Of a stretch of DNA of 64,000 bases, positions 36,702-45,054 are shown piece after piece. The stretch covers positions 31,632-95,631 of the forward strand of contig CAIXZF010000059.1 of assembly GCA_903923925.1 (NCBI GenBank). Reading direction: 5' to 3'. This DNA is from an uncultured Bacteroidales bacterium (GTDB lineage Bacteria > Bacteroidota > Bacteroidia > Bacteroidales > CAIXZF01). Below the pieces are notes generated by a model. It was not told the DNA's origin. It ran no database searches and saw only the letters and a program-made list of their open reading frames with translations. The position numbers and the translations under genes are program-made. The stretch's first letter is position 1; every line of letters begins with the position of its first letter.

Positions 36702-37594
36702 GATATTTTCTCTGCTATTCTAAGCTTTGCAGATCTCGACCGTTGATTGGCTTCCAGCTCCTGTGTTGTGGGTGTAATTGGTTTCCGGGTGATATTTCTG
36801 AAGTTTGAATTCACATTTCCATAGAAATCCTTCTCAAGAGTGCCTTCAAAATTGCCCGCCTTCAGGTAATTCTTTACCAGTCTGTCTTCCAGAGAATGAT
36901 AAGCGATAATGCTGATCATACCACCAACAGCAAGCGACTGATGCGCCTGTTTCAGCATTTCTTTGAGATTCTCAAGTTCTTTGTTCACCTCGATGCGGAG
37001 TGCCTGGAAAACCATTGCCAGGTATTTGTTCTCGGTTTGCCTTGGCACACAACTGCGAATGGCTTCCTTAAATTCCTGAATTGTTTGAATAGCTTGATTT
37101 TCGCGGACTTCAACAATGCATGATGCCAGCCTGCGGGCATTGTCAATCTCTCCGTATTCTCTGAAAACTGAAAGCAGCCTGTTCTCTTCGTAACTGTTGA
37201 TAACATCAGCAGCACTTTGCTTTATTGACTTGCTCATCCTCATGTCCAGATCTCCCTCATATCGGGTGGAAAAACCACGGGCGGGAGTATCAATCTGATG
37301 CGAGGAAATTCCCAGGTCAGCAATAATGCCATCAACAGGAAGCACATTGTGGAATCTGAGAAAATGGATAAGGAATCTGAAGTTACTGTTTATCAGTGTG
37401 AAACGGGAGTCGGAGATCGTATTTGCAAGAGCATCTTCATCCTGATCGAAAGCGAAAAGTCGTCCATTACCGAGCCTGGAAAGGATTTCGCGTGAATGCC
37501 CGCCACCTCCAAAGGTCACATCAACATATGTGCCCTCAGGTTTAATGGAAAGCCCGTCAATGCTTTCGGTAAGTAAAACAGGATTATGATACAT
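36698..37594 (-). CDS. rsmH: 16S rRNA m4C1402 methyltransferase RsmH (MraW)
   Basis: 298 residues. HNPVLLTESIDGL and YVDVTFGGGGHSREIL (SAM motif) are at the N-terminus, DGIIADLGISSHQID near 90, and RGFSTRYEGDLDMRM, NKYLAMVFQALRIEVNKELENL and ISIIAYHSLEDRLVKNYLK follow. It methylates N4 of C1402 in 16S rRNA. Its start overlaps the end of mraZ by 11 bp. Confidence 0.97.
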   Translation of the reverse strand: MYHNPVLLTESIDGLSIKPEGTYVDVTFGGGGHSREILSRLGNGRLFAFDQDEDALANTISDSRFTLINSNFRFLIHFLRFHNVLPVDGIIADLGISSHQIDTPARGFSTRYEGDLDMRMSKSIKQSAADVINSYEENRLLSVFREYGEIDNARRLASCIVEVRENQAIQTIQEFKEAIRSCVPRQTENKYLAMVFQALRIEVNKELENLKEMLKQAHQSLAVGGMISIIAYHSLEDRLVKNYLKAGNFEGTLEKDFYGNVNSNFRNITRKPITPTTQELEANQRSRSAKLRIAEKIS

Positions 37595-38057
37595 CAGTTG
37601 AACTTATATTTGATTTTCTGCCCATCACCTCTTCAGCCAGGGTAGAGAAATCTTCAGGCTCATCACCGAGGAGCTTGTCGTATGTCTCTTTTGCCCAAAC
37701 CTCGATTTTGTTTGAATAGGCAAACAGTACTAAATCTTTCTCAATCCCTGCATATTCAAGCAGTTGCTTAGGAAATAAAAGTCTGTTTGTGCTGTCCAAA
37801 CCGAGTTCAGTTGCACCACGATAGAAGTAGCGTGCGAAATCCCTGTTCTTTTTCACATACATGTTAAGCGCATTTATCTCCGAAGAGGTCGCATCCCAGT
37901 CATGTTTTGGATAAATTACAAGGCATTTCTCAATTCCACGATTAATCACGAACCTGTCCTTCGCCTCAGACGGAATCTGCTTCTTCAGCGATGCTGGAAG
38001 CATGATCCTGCCTTTTGGATCCAGTCTGCATTCAAATTCTCCGATCAGGTTCGTCAT
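37584..38057 (-). CDS. mraZ: Transcriptional regulator MraZ
   Basis: 157 residues with two tandem SpoVT/AbrB-like half-barrels (residues about 5-50, GEFECRLDPKGRIMLPASLKKQI, and about 82-125, ATELGLDSTNRLLFPKQLLEYAGI). In characterised bacteria MraZ forms a ring and represses or activates its own operon by binding short repeats upstream. Three 10-bp-spaced repeats are present here at 38102-38126. It is the first gene of the dcw operon. Confidence 0.97.
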   Translation of the reverse strand: MTNLIGEFECRLDPKGRIMLPASLKKQIPSEAKDRFVINRGIEKCLVIYPKHDWDATSSEINALNMYVKKNRDFARYFYRGATELGLDSTNRLLFPKQLLEYAGIEKDLVLFAYSNKIEVWAKETYDKLLGDEPEDFSTLAEEVMGRKSNISSTDVS

Positions 38058-38083
38058 TAGTTCTACTTCAATGTAAGAGTGCT

Positions 38084-38091
38084 CAAATATA
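38084..38091 (-). promoter_or_regulatory. -7 element of the dcw operon promoter
   Basis: On the minus strand TATATTTG is a perfect TAnnTTTG, 26 bp upstream of the mraZ ATG. The expected -33 region falls inside the MraZ repeats and has no good TTTG box. Confidence 0.65.
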
Positions 38092-38101
38092 GTTCAATTA
38101 T

Positions 38102-38126
38102 TACCACAATTTACCACATTTTACCA
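38102..38126 (-). promoter_or_regulatory. Probable MraZ operator: three TGGTA repeats at 10-bp period
   Basis: On the minus strand TGGTA occurs at 38122-38126, 38112-38116 and 38102-38106, each separated by 5 bp, directly upstream of the -7 element. Known MraZ operators are three or four TGGGN-like boxes with 5-bp spacers in front of mraZ. Here T replaces the third G. The position over the -33/spacer region fits repression. Confidence 0.75.
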
Positions 38127-38325
38127 TATTGTTGATAAAAAGTTACACTTATTGACAAATATTTATCATTAATGTTGCTAAGTATCAGAAAATGAAACAA
38201 TTAGCAAATGATTGATTGTCAGAGCTTATTAACATCCGGATGAAGCTAAATAGATCACCATGAATGGCTTGCAAGCATGTTGTTCTTTATAATTTGTGCA
38301 TGTATTATTCGCAGCTCCCCCATAT

Positions 38326-38356
38326 TTGTACACTATTATATTTTACCTTAGGTTTG
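38326..38356 (+). promoter_or_regulatory. Bacteroidota-type promoter of the acyltransferase pair
   Basis: TTTG at 38326-38329, 19 bp spacer, TAGGTTTG at 38349-38356; the ATG is at 38385. The rest of the 327-bp divergent region (38058-38384) between the MraZ repeats and this promoter is AT-rich without other recognisable features. Confidence 0.75.
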
Positions 38357-38384
38357 TATTTTAATGATGAAAATTGAATAAGAA

Positions 38385-39269
38385 ATGACAGAGTTGAAAC
38401 ATACTGATACTAAAGCTGCTGCTTTCAGGGAGATAGATGTAGAGTCCCTTATTGCATCAAAGAATCGTAATCTTGCGAGGCTTATACCAAGGTTCGTTAT
38501 TAATTATCTGAAGCGCACCATTCATCAGGATGAAATAAATGCCGCCATTACACAGAACCAGGATAAAATTGGTCTGAGTTTCATTGACAAAATCCTTGAA
38601 ATATTTGGAGTTAACGTTGAAACAGCTGGTATAGAAAACCTTGATATAAATGGCCGTTACCTTATTGCTTCAAATCATCCGTTGGGAGGTCTTGATGGTA
38701 TGGCACTCATGAAGGTTGCAGGGGCAGTTAATCCCAATATTGTTTTTCCTGTAAATGACCTTTTGATGAACCTTCCAAATCTGGCACCTTTGTTTATTCC
38801 TGTAAATAAACATGGTTCCAACAGTCAGAATGTGAAGATTATGGATGAAACCTTTGCTTCTGATAAATGGATGCTTTATTTCCCGGCTGGCCTATGCTCG
38901 AGGAAACAACATGGTAAAATATACGATCTTGAATGGAAGAAATCGTTTATTTCGAAAGCCAGCAAGCACAAACGTGACATTATCCCAACATATATCGACG
39001 GAAAAAACTCTGATTTCTTCTATAACCTTGCGAACATCCGCAAAATGCTGGGAATTAAGGCAAATATTGAAATGCTCTACCTTCCTGATGAAATGTTTAA
39101 TCAGAACAGCAAAACGATCCGAATCACTTTTGGCAAACCTATACCCTGGCAAACCTTCGATAAACGACATACTGATGCTGAGTGGGCAGGAATCATGAAA
39201 GAACATGTTTATGCAATTGGGAATAGTATTGATAATTTTGAAGCACTGATTAATAAAGGTAAATCCTGA
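38385..39269 (+). CDS. glsA: GlsA/OlsA-like O-acyltransferase (glycine lipid synthesis)
   Basis: 294 residues of the lysophospholipid acyltransferase fold. The catalytic histidine motif is ASNHPLGGLDG (H98, D104; one residue longer than the classical HX4D). FPVNDLLM, FIPVNKHGS and YFPAGLCSRK follow, corresponding to the substrate blocks of PlsC relatives. It lies directly upstream of a GNAT-type N-acyltransferase. This pairing matches glsA/glsB of Bacteroides thetaiotaomicron, which build N-acyl-3-acyloxyacyl glycine lipids. The enzyme would add the second, ester-linked chain at the inner membrane. The head-group amino acid is inferred from the family. Confidence 0.75.
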   Translation: MTELKHTDTKAAAFREIDVESLIASKNRNLARLIPRFVINYLKRTIHQDEINAAITQNQDKIGLSFIDKILEIFGVNVETAGIENLDINGRYLIASNHPLGGLDGMALMKVAGAVNPNIVFPVNDLLMNLPNLAPLFIPVNKHGSNSQNVKIMDETFASDKWMLYFPAGLCSRKQHGKIYDLEWKKSFISKASKHKRDIIPTYIDGKNSDFFYNLANIRKMLGIKANIEMLYLPDEMFNQNSKTIRITFGKPIPWQTFDKRHTDAEWAGIMKEHVYAIGNSIDNFEALINKGKS

Positions 39270-39328
39270 AAATTGGTGAAAGGATTAAAGCCGTTTTACC
39301 TAAATATATTATTTGAAACTGAGCAATT

Positions 39329-40255
39329 ATGGAAATTGAAGCGATTATCCCACCGGTAGACAGACAATTGTTAATGAGCGAATTAACCCGCGATAAATTT
39401 GTCAAGAATACCAATAATGCGAATAACGAGATCTATATCTTCACACATCACGATTCTCCCAATCTGATGCAGGAAATCGGCAGGTTGCGCGAACTTACCT
39501 TCCGCGATGCAGGTGGTGGTACAGGATTGGCAATTGATATTGATGAGTTTGATACCATGGACAAGCCATTTAAACAGCTCATCGTCTGGAATCCCCGCGA
39601 ACAGGATATTGTGGGCGGTTACCGATTCCTTCACCTTAAGGATCTGCAATTCAATGAGCAGGGTCACCCGCTTACCCCCACTGCTGAGATTTTTAAATTC
39701 TCTCAGCAGTTTATTGATGATTTTCAGGATAAAACAATCGAACTGGGTCGTTCATTTGTGCAGCCTGCTTTTCAGCCAATGTACAATCTCAGAAAGGGAA
39801 TGTACTCCCTCGACAACATCTGGGACGGCCTTGGAGCGCTCATTACCGGTCATTCTGATGTTGATTACTTCTTTGGGAAATTCACGATGTATACCAATTA
39901 CAACCAGTATGCCCGCGATCTCATTCTCTATTTTCTGAATCACTTTTTTCCTGACCCCGATAAACTTGTTTATCCGATTCATCCTCTGGCTTATCATCAT
40001 GCCGAAGATGAACTTGCTTCATACTTTAGCGGTGGAACATATGATGAGAATTACAAAATCCTCAATCAGCAGGTAAGACTGAGAAATGAGAGCATTCCCG
40101 CCCTGGTAAATGCCTATGCAAGCCTTTCGTCAACAATGCGTACCTTTGGCACCTGCATCAACCCATTTTTTGGTGAAGTAGAGGAAACTGGTATCATGAT
40201 CAGAATCCCTGATATTTATGATTTTAAAAAAGAACGCCACCTCATCGTAAAATAA
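39329..40255 (+). CDS. glsB: GlsB/OlsB-like N-acyltransferase (aminolipid synthesis)
   Basis: 308 residues, Acetyltransf_5/hemolysin-type GNAT fold. Family landmarks: IGRLRELTFRDAGGGTG near 50-66, DEFD, QLIVWNPREQDIVGGYRFL, IELGRSFVQPAFQ and GALITGH. In characterised relatives this domain moves a 3-hydroxyacyl group from ACP to the alpha-amino group of ornithine or glycine, giving the lyso-aminolipid that the preceding enzyme then esterifies. Gene spacing is 59 bp with the same direction and probably the same transcript. Confidence 0.78.
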   Translation: MEIEAIIPPVDRQLLMSELTRDKFVKNTNNANNEIYIFTHHDSPNLMQEIGRLRELTFRDAGGGTGLAIDIDEFDTMDKPFKQLIVWNPREQDIVGGYRFLHLKDLQFNEQGHPLTPTAEIFKFSQQFIDDFQDKTIELGRSFVQPAFQPMYNLRKGMYSLDNIWDGLGALITGHSDVDYFFGKFTMYTNYNQYARDLILYFLNHFFPDPDKLVYPIHPLAYHHAEDELASYFSGGTYDENYKILNQQVRLRNESIPALVNAYASLSSTMRTFGTCINPFFGEVEETGIMIRIPDIYDFKKERHLIVK

Positions 40256-40269
40256 CCCCAAAAAAAATC

Positions 40270-40301
40270 ACTTTTCGTTTTTCACTTTTCACTTTTCACT
40301 T
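40270..40301. repeat. Short heptanucleotide repeat (ACTTTTC), 4.5 units, before engB
   Basis: Units at 40270, 40277 (GTTTTTC variant), 40284 and 40291 plus a partial one end 5 bp before the engB ATG, so the repeat fills the place of a ribosome binding site. Confidence 0.8.
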
Positions 40302-40306
40302 AATAA

Positions 40307-40918
40307 ATGCAAATTTCTTCTGCAACTTTCCTTATCAGCAACACCGATTACAAAAAAGGTCCTAAAACCAATATGCCTGAATATGCATTTATTGGAAGGT
40401 CGAACGTCGGGAAATCGTCATTGATTAATATGATTACCGATATGAAAGGATTGGCAAAAACATCTCAGACACCAGGTAAAACGCAGACAGTTAACCATTT
40501 CCTCGTAAACGAACAATGGTACCTCGCCGATTTACCCGGTTATGGTTATGCGAAAGTTCGGAAAACAATACGTGAAACTTTCAGTAAAATGATTACTGAT
40601 TACCTGAAAAACAGGCGCAATCTCATGCTTACTTTTCAGTTAATTGATATCCGCCTTGAGCCACAGAAAATTGATCTCGATTTTATGGGCTGGATGGCTG
40701 AGAATGGTCTGCCTTTTGTAATTCTGTTCACGAAAGCCGACAAACTCGGCAAAAATAAACTCATCTGCCAGGTCGATAATTATAAAACCAAACTCCTCGA
40801 ATTCTGGGAAGAATTACCACCATTTATTATAACATCTGCTGTGAGTCATGCAGGGAAAGAGGATTTGCTTGCATATGTTGATGAAACTAACCTGCTCTTC
40901 CAGAAGGAATTAATGTAG
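40307..40918 (+). CDS. engB: Ribosome biogenesis GTPase EngB (YsxC/YihA)
   Basis: 203 residues. G1 GRSNVGKS is at 30-37, with a G2 threonine in SQTPGKTQ; G3 DLPGYG is at 75-80 and G4 TKAD near 146, with the G5 region ITSAV. Length and motif spacing match EngB, which acts in late assembly of the large ribosomal subunit. A hairpin overlaps its stop codon. Confidence 0.96.
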   Translation: MQISSATFLISNTDYKKGPKTNMPEYAFIGRSNVGKSSLINMITDMKGLAKTSQTPGKTQTVNHFLVNEQWYLADLPGYGYAKVRKTIRETFSKMITDYLKNRRNLMLTFQLIDIRLEPQKIDLDFMGWMAENGLPFVILFTKADKLGKNKLICQVDNYKTKLLEFWEELPPFIITSAVSHAGKEDLLAYVDETNLLFQKELM

Positions 40919-40949
40919 ACATGACAATACAATCATGCCTACATTAATT
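40908..40949. terminator. Imperfect 17-bp inverted repeat overlapping the engB stop codon
   Basis: AATTAATGTAG-A-CATGA pairs with TCATG-C-CTACATTAATT around an 8-bp loop. The left arm contains the last codons and the TAG of engB. It has no T-run but sits between convergent genes, so a bidirectional transcription stop is likely. Confidence 0.6.
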
Positions 40950-40962
40950 GAATATTGCTGAA

Positions 40963-41289
40963 TTATTTAAACTCAATCAGTACTTGACTTTTTGTTACAA
41001 GCTCGCCTTCTTTAATATTAATCTTTTTAATCACACCATTCATAGGGGCAATTAACTGGTTGCTCATTTTCATTGCATCCAGCGTGCAAAGGATATCTCC
41101 TTTTTTTACCTTTTTGTTGGCTGCAGTATAAATCTTTAAGATGGTCCCAGGAATAAATGCCGTTATCATCTTTGGATTTTCCGGTTCGTATGGTTTTCTG
41201 TTGGCGAACTTATCTGGAATTGTAGTTTTATATTTTACATCATCAAGTATAAACGTGGAATACACGCATTTCTCTGTTTTGCCTTCCAT
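40963..41289 (-). CDS. Biotin carboxyl carrier protein of an acyl-CoA carboxylase/decarboxylase
   Basis: 108 residues. The biotinyl domain occupies the C-terminal 70 residues, with the biotin-accepting K74 in LDAMKMSN and the flanking glycines of the barwin-like hammerhead (VKKGDILCTL, GVIKKINIKEGELV). The N-terminal 38 residues lack the usual long linker. It follows the carboxyltransferase gene by 11 bp and surely works with it, carrying carboxybiotin. No biotin carboxylase gene is nearby. Confidence 0.9.
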   Translation of the reverse strand: MEGKTEKCVYSTFILDDVKYKTTIPDKFANRKPYEPENPKMITAFIPGTILKIYTAANKKVKKGDILCTLDAMKMSNQLIAPMNGVIKKINIKEGELVTKSQVLIEFK

Positions 41290-41300
41290 GCGGTTTGGTT

Positions 41301-42848
41301 TTAGAATGGTGGAACTCCATGTTTTTTGTTCGAACGCCTTACAGATTTATGACGGCTGATTTCGAGTGCATGCATTAAATGGTGCCTTGTGTCGGCAGGT
41401 TCAATTACTGCATCAATGTAGCCATATGCCGCTGCAACGTAGGGATTTGCAAATTTCTTTTTATATTCTTTGATTTTAAGCTTGCGCATTTCATCAGGAT
41501 TCTCCGCATTTAGGATTTCATTACGGAAAATAATGTTGGCAGCTCCTTCAGGACCCATAACAGCAATCTCGGCTGTTGGCCATGCAAATACAAAATCGGC
41601 GCGCAGATGCGAAGAACACATTGCGATGTATCCTCCTCCATAAGCTTTCCGGAGAATAACGGTCGTTTTGGGAACGGTGGCTTCAGAATAGGCATACAAT
41701 ACTTTCGCCCCATGACGGATTACACCTGCATGTTCCTGGTCAACACCCGGCAAATAACCCGGAAGGTCAACAAAAGTAACAAGCGGGATATTGAAAGCAT
41801 CGCAGAACCTGATAAACCTGCCGGCCTTGTCGGATGAATCCACATCGAGCACTCCGGCCATAACCATTGGCTGATTTGCTACAATACCAACAGATTCGCC
41901 GCTTAAGCGTGCAAAACCAACTACGATATTGGCAGCAAAAAGCTCCTGAACTTCCAGAAATTCTGAATCGTCGAAGATAGCTTTGATAACTTCTCTTACA
42001 TCGTACGGTTGTTTTGCATCATCCGGAACGATATCTTCTATTTTATATAATTTGGTCTTTGGTGGTTTCTTTGGGAAAGTGTCAGCCTTTTTATCATTAT
42101 TCCATGGAATAAAACTGATAAGGTTCTTTATCTGGTCGAAACATTCTGATTCGCTTTCTGCAAAGAAATGCGCATTTCCGGATACTTCACATTGTACGCG
42201 GGCACCACCAAGAGCTTCCATCGAAATCTCTTCACCAAGAACAGTTTTAATAACTTCGGGTCCGGTGATGAACATCTTCGAAATTTTGTCTACCACAAAC
42301 ACGAAATCAGTAAGGGCAGGGGAATAAACAGCACCACCGGCACAAGGGCCGAGGATTACCGATAACTGAGGGATAAGGCCCGAAGCCTGAGTGTTTCTGT
42401 AGAAGATTTCACCATATCCGGCAAGTGAATTCACTCCTTCCTGAATACGGGCGCCTCCTGAGTCGTTGATTCCAATCAGCGGAATTTTCATCTTGAGCGC
42501 ATGGTCCATTATCTTTGTAATCTTCTTGGCATGCATATAACCAAGTGAGCCCCCCACAACAGTAAAATCCTGGGCATAAATTGCAACAGGGTAACCGCTG
42601 ATTGTTCCGGTTCCGGTAACAACACCATCACCTGGAAGATATTTTTTATCCATATCAAAATCCTTACCGGCATGTTCTACGAAAAGATCATACTCATGAA
42701 AGGATTTCGCATCAACAAGCGCCAGGATACGCTCACGGGCAGTCATCTTACCCATAGATTTCTGTTTCTCAATTGCTTGAGAACCACCGCCCTGGACTGC
42801 ATCTTGCATCCTGCGTTTTAATTCGAGTGTTTTTTGTCGTAATGACAT
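41301..42848 (-). CDS. Acyl-CoA carboxylase/methylmalonyl-CoA decarboxylase carboxyltransferase subunit
   Basis: 515 residues, the normal length of propionyl-CoA carboxylase beta, MmdA and transcarboxylase 12S subunits. Crotonase-like halves show GINDSGGARIQEGV and GPCAGGAVYSPALTDF (first oxyanion region), and FVDLPGYLPGVDQEHAGVIRHGAK and KAYGGGYIAM (second). It moves a carboxyl group between biotin and propionyl/methylmalonyl-CoA. The neighbouring carrier is present, but no biotin carboxylase and no sodium-pump subunits (mmdB/mmdD), so sequence alone cannot tell carboxylase from decarboxylase or transcarboxylase. Confidence 0.9.
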   Translation of the reverse strand: MSLRQKTLELKRRMQDAVQGGGSQAIEKQKSMGKMTARERILALVDAKSFHEYDLFVEHAGKDFDMDKKYLPGDGVVTGTGTISGYPVAIYAQDFTVVGGSLGYMHAKKITKIMDHALKMKIPLIGINDSGGARIQEGVNSLAGYGEIFYRNTQASGLIPQLSVILGPCAGGAVYSPALTDFVFVVDKISKMFITGPEVIKTVLGEEISMEALGGARVQCEVSGNAHFFAESESECFDQIKNLISFIPWNNDKKADTFPKKPPKTKLYKIEDIVPDDAKQPYDVREVIKAIFDDSEFLEVQELFAANIVVGFARLSGESVGIVANQPMVMAGVLDVDSSDKAGRFIRFCDAFNIPLVTFVDLPGYLPGVDQEHAGVIRHGAKVLYAYSEATVPKTTVILRKAYGGGYIAMCSSHLRADFVFAWPTAEIAVMGPEGAANIIFRNEILNAENPDEMRKLKIKEYKKKFANPYVAAAYGYIDAVIEPADTRHHLMHALEISRHKSVRRSNKKHGVPPF

Positions 42849-42851
42849 ATT

Positions 42852-42857
42852 CCTCCT
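42852..42857 (-). promoter_or_regulatory. Strong Shine-Dalgarno sequence of the carboxyltransferase gene
   Basis: AGGAGG on the minus strand, 3 bp from the start codon and within AAAAGGAGG. It is one of only two such perfect sites I noticed before genes here; the other is ftsZ. Confidence 0.65.
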
Positions 42858-42900
42858 TTTATGTAATTATTGAATAAGGCACTAATCCACCAAATTATAG

Positions 42901-42908
42901 CAAAAGTA
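42901..42908 (-). promoter_or_regulatory. Putative -7 element of the carboxyltransferase gene
   Basis: Minus strand TACTTTTG (TAnnTTTG), 52 bp before the ATG. The -33 box is unclear. Confidence 0.45.
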
Positions 42909-42962
42909 AAGCTGTTTTAACAATAATCCAAATTAGCGACTGCTGTCGAAGCTCCGGAATTA

Positions 42963-43664
42963 CTAATCGATATGGAATTTAAAGCCAATTCCATGTACAT
43001 TTTTTATTTTAATTCTTTCATCTTCAGTAAGTAGCTTTCGTAGCCTCGAAATAAATACATCGAGGCTGCGGCTTAGGTAATAACTGTCGTCGCCCCATAC
43101 TGCTATTAGTATTTCTTCACGCTTCAGCAGCCGGTTTTCATTATCGGAAAGATATTTTAAAAGTTCAGCCTCCTTAAATGTTAAAGCAGATTCAGAATCG
43201 CCATGTTTCAGAATCAGATTATTCACATCCAGGTTGTAATTTCCGATTTTTAGTATGTCTTTCTGATTTTTCCGTTCATCGATTATTCTGCTTCTTCTTA
43301 GAAAAATTTCAATTTTCAATACCAGTTCCTCCATGCTGTAAGGCTTGGTAATGTAGTCATCGCCACCAAGACTCAGCCCTTCGATCTTGTCTTCCTTCAT
43401 CGATTTTGCAGTAAGAAAAAGTATCGGTATATGTGTATCAATCTCCCTGATCATTCTTGCAAGGCTGAATCCATCAATTTTTGGCAGCATCACATCAAGA
43501 ATACACAGATCGAAACGGCTATCCTTATAAACAGCGAAGCCGTCCTCTCCATTCTCACAGTGAGTCACCCGGTAACCCTGGTGTTCAAGACTGTCGCGGG
43601 TAACGAAACTAAGGGTCACGTCATCCTCAACATATAAAATATGAGCTTTGAATACTGGAGTCAT
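42963..43664 (-). CDS. OmpR-family response regulator
   Basis: 233 residues. The receiver domain has the acidic pair D14-D15 (YVEDD), phospho-acceptor D57 (CILDVMLPKIDG) and conserved Lys in FLTAKS. The C-terminal winged helix (about 135-230) includes LTFKEAELLKYL and RSLDVFISRLRKLL. Its ATG overlaps the end of the sensor kinase gene by 4 bp, so the pair is translationally coupled. Target genes are unknown. Confidence 0.95.
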   Translation of the reverse strand: MTPVFKAHILYVEDDVTLSFVTRDSLEHQGYRVTHCENGEDGFAVYKDSRFDLCILDVMLPKIDGFSLARMIREIDTHIPILFLTAKSMKEDKIEGLSLGGDDYITKPYSMEELVLKIEIFLRRSRIIDERKNQKDILKIGNYNLDVNNLILKHGDSESALTFKEAELLKYLSDNENRLLKREEILIAVWGDDSYYLSRSLDVFISRLRKLLTEDERIKIKNVHGIGFKFHID

Positions 43665-44935
43665 TCCTTTTTAGATTTAATCTCTATGATAATATTGGTG
43701 CCAAGGCCCGGCTGGCTCTCCACCCTGATTTTCCAACCGTGCTGCTCAACGATTTTTTTAACATAGTACAAACCTATGCCAAATCCTTTTACAGTGTGCA
43801 CATTCCCTGTTGGTACCCTGAAAAATTTATCAAAGATTCTCTTAACATACTGCTGATCAATGCCAAGCCCTTTGTCCCGGATTGAAAAAATCACCTTTTC
43901 GCCTATTTGTCTTGTTGAAATCGTAATATGGGGCTGTTCACCACCATATTTAATGGCATTATCGATGAGATTATATAAGATATTGGTAATATGGAGTTTA
44001 TCTGCAGAAATTTCAGGCCGACCCGCATTTAATTCTGTAATAAATGTTGGTGACCCCGTTTTTGAGCCCAGATCTACCGATTGCAGTACTTCCAATACAA
44101 TTGCATGAAGATCGACTGTTTCACGGGCAAGTTTCTCCTTGCCACGATCGAGGGAAGCTACCTGAAGAACCTTTTCAATGTGTTTTTCGAGACGAACGTT
44201 CTGGTCGCGGATAATGCCTGCATAGCGTTTCAGCCTTTCCGGCTCATTTACAATGCCCGATTCTCCTAAAACATGAGATGCTATAGCAATACTCGAAATT
44301 GGTGTTTTAAATTCATGCGTCATATTATCAATGAAATCCTTTTGAATTTCGGATAACTTCTTCTGTCTGAGAATGATAAAAATTGCATAGGCAAAGAAAG
44401 TAAGGGCGGCAAAAATTATTATTGCCGAAACCAGCCAGACATTTATACTTTGAATGATAAAGTTTGTTTTCCCGGGAAAGATTACACCAAAGTAATATAC
44501 AAGGTCTTTCTGCTTCTCAAATTGTCCTGTATTGCTTTTTTGAGGCTCCACCCCGGGTTTGTTGCCAAGGTAATTCCCATAGGCCATTTCATCTGTTTCG
44601 CAGTGATAAATGGCGTATTCGCAATCAATATTCAGATTATGCTCGGCAAGGGTGGTACGCAGGTAGTGCTCAAGAACCTTTGCATCGATTTTGCTGGCCA
44701 GATTTACAACATAATAATTGGAAGTTATCTGATTAACCGGATTATAAGGCAGGCCGGCACCATTAAAATCGGCCATTTTCTCAGCTACCGCATAAAGTGC
44801 TATTTTTGTACGCTGATTAAATTGAGTGGCTGTTATACTGAATGTATGATAAACCCAGTAAATCTGGAAAATGATAATTGAGGCAATTGAAAAGGCTCCA
44901 AGGAGAACAACCAACCGGATATTCATGTTCTTCAT
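43661..44935 (-). CDS. Sensor histidine kinase, HisKA type
   Basis: 424 residues. There are two membrane segments (about 5-27 and 171-195) around a 140-residue periplasmic sensor region that has no recognised domain. The H-box DNMTHEFKTPISSIAIASHVL contains H207. The ATPase part shows the N-box NILYNLIDNAIKYGG, the G1 box IRDKGLGID, the F-box and G2 GFGIGLYYVKKIVEQHG. It signals to the response regulator downstream. The periplasmic ligand cannot be predicted. Confidence 0.95.
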   Translation of the reverse strand: MKNMNIRLVVLLGAFSIASIIIFQIYWVYHTFSITATQFNQRTKIALYAVAEKMADFNGAGLPYNPVNQITSNYYVVNLASKIDAKVLEHYLRTTLAEHNLNIDCEYAIYHCETDEMAYGNYLGNKPGVEPQKSNTGQFEKQKDLVYYFGVIFPGKTNFIIQSINVWLVSAIIIFAALTFFAYAIFIILRQKKLSEIQKDFIDNMTHEFKTPISSIAIASHVLGESGIVNEPERLKRYAGIIRDQNVRLEKHIEKVLQVASLDRGKEKLARETVDLHAIVLEVLQSVDLGSKTGSPTFITELNAGRPEISADKLHITNILYNLIDNAIKYGGEQPHITISTRQIGEKVIFSIRDKGLGIDQQYVKRIFDKFFRVPTGNVHTVKGFGIGLYYVKKIVEQHGWKIRVESQPGLGTNIIIEIKSKKE

Positions 44936-45054
44936 TTGGTAAAATTAGTCATTATCACTGCCTGATAAGCCTGGTTTTACAATTCGTTAACAAGAATTTA
45001 CAATTCATTTACATTCCTTTAAACATCATTAACAGCTTAAACGTTATATGGTAT

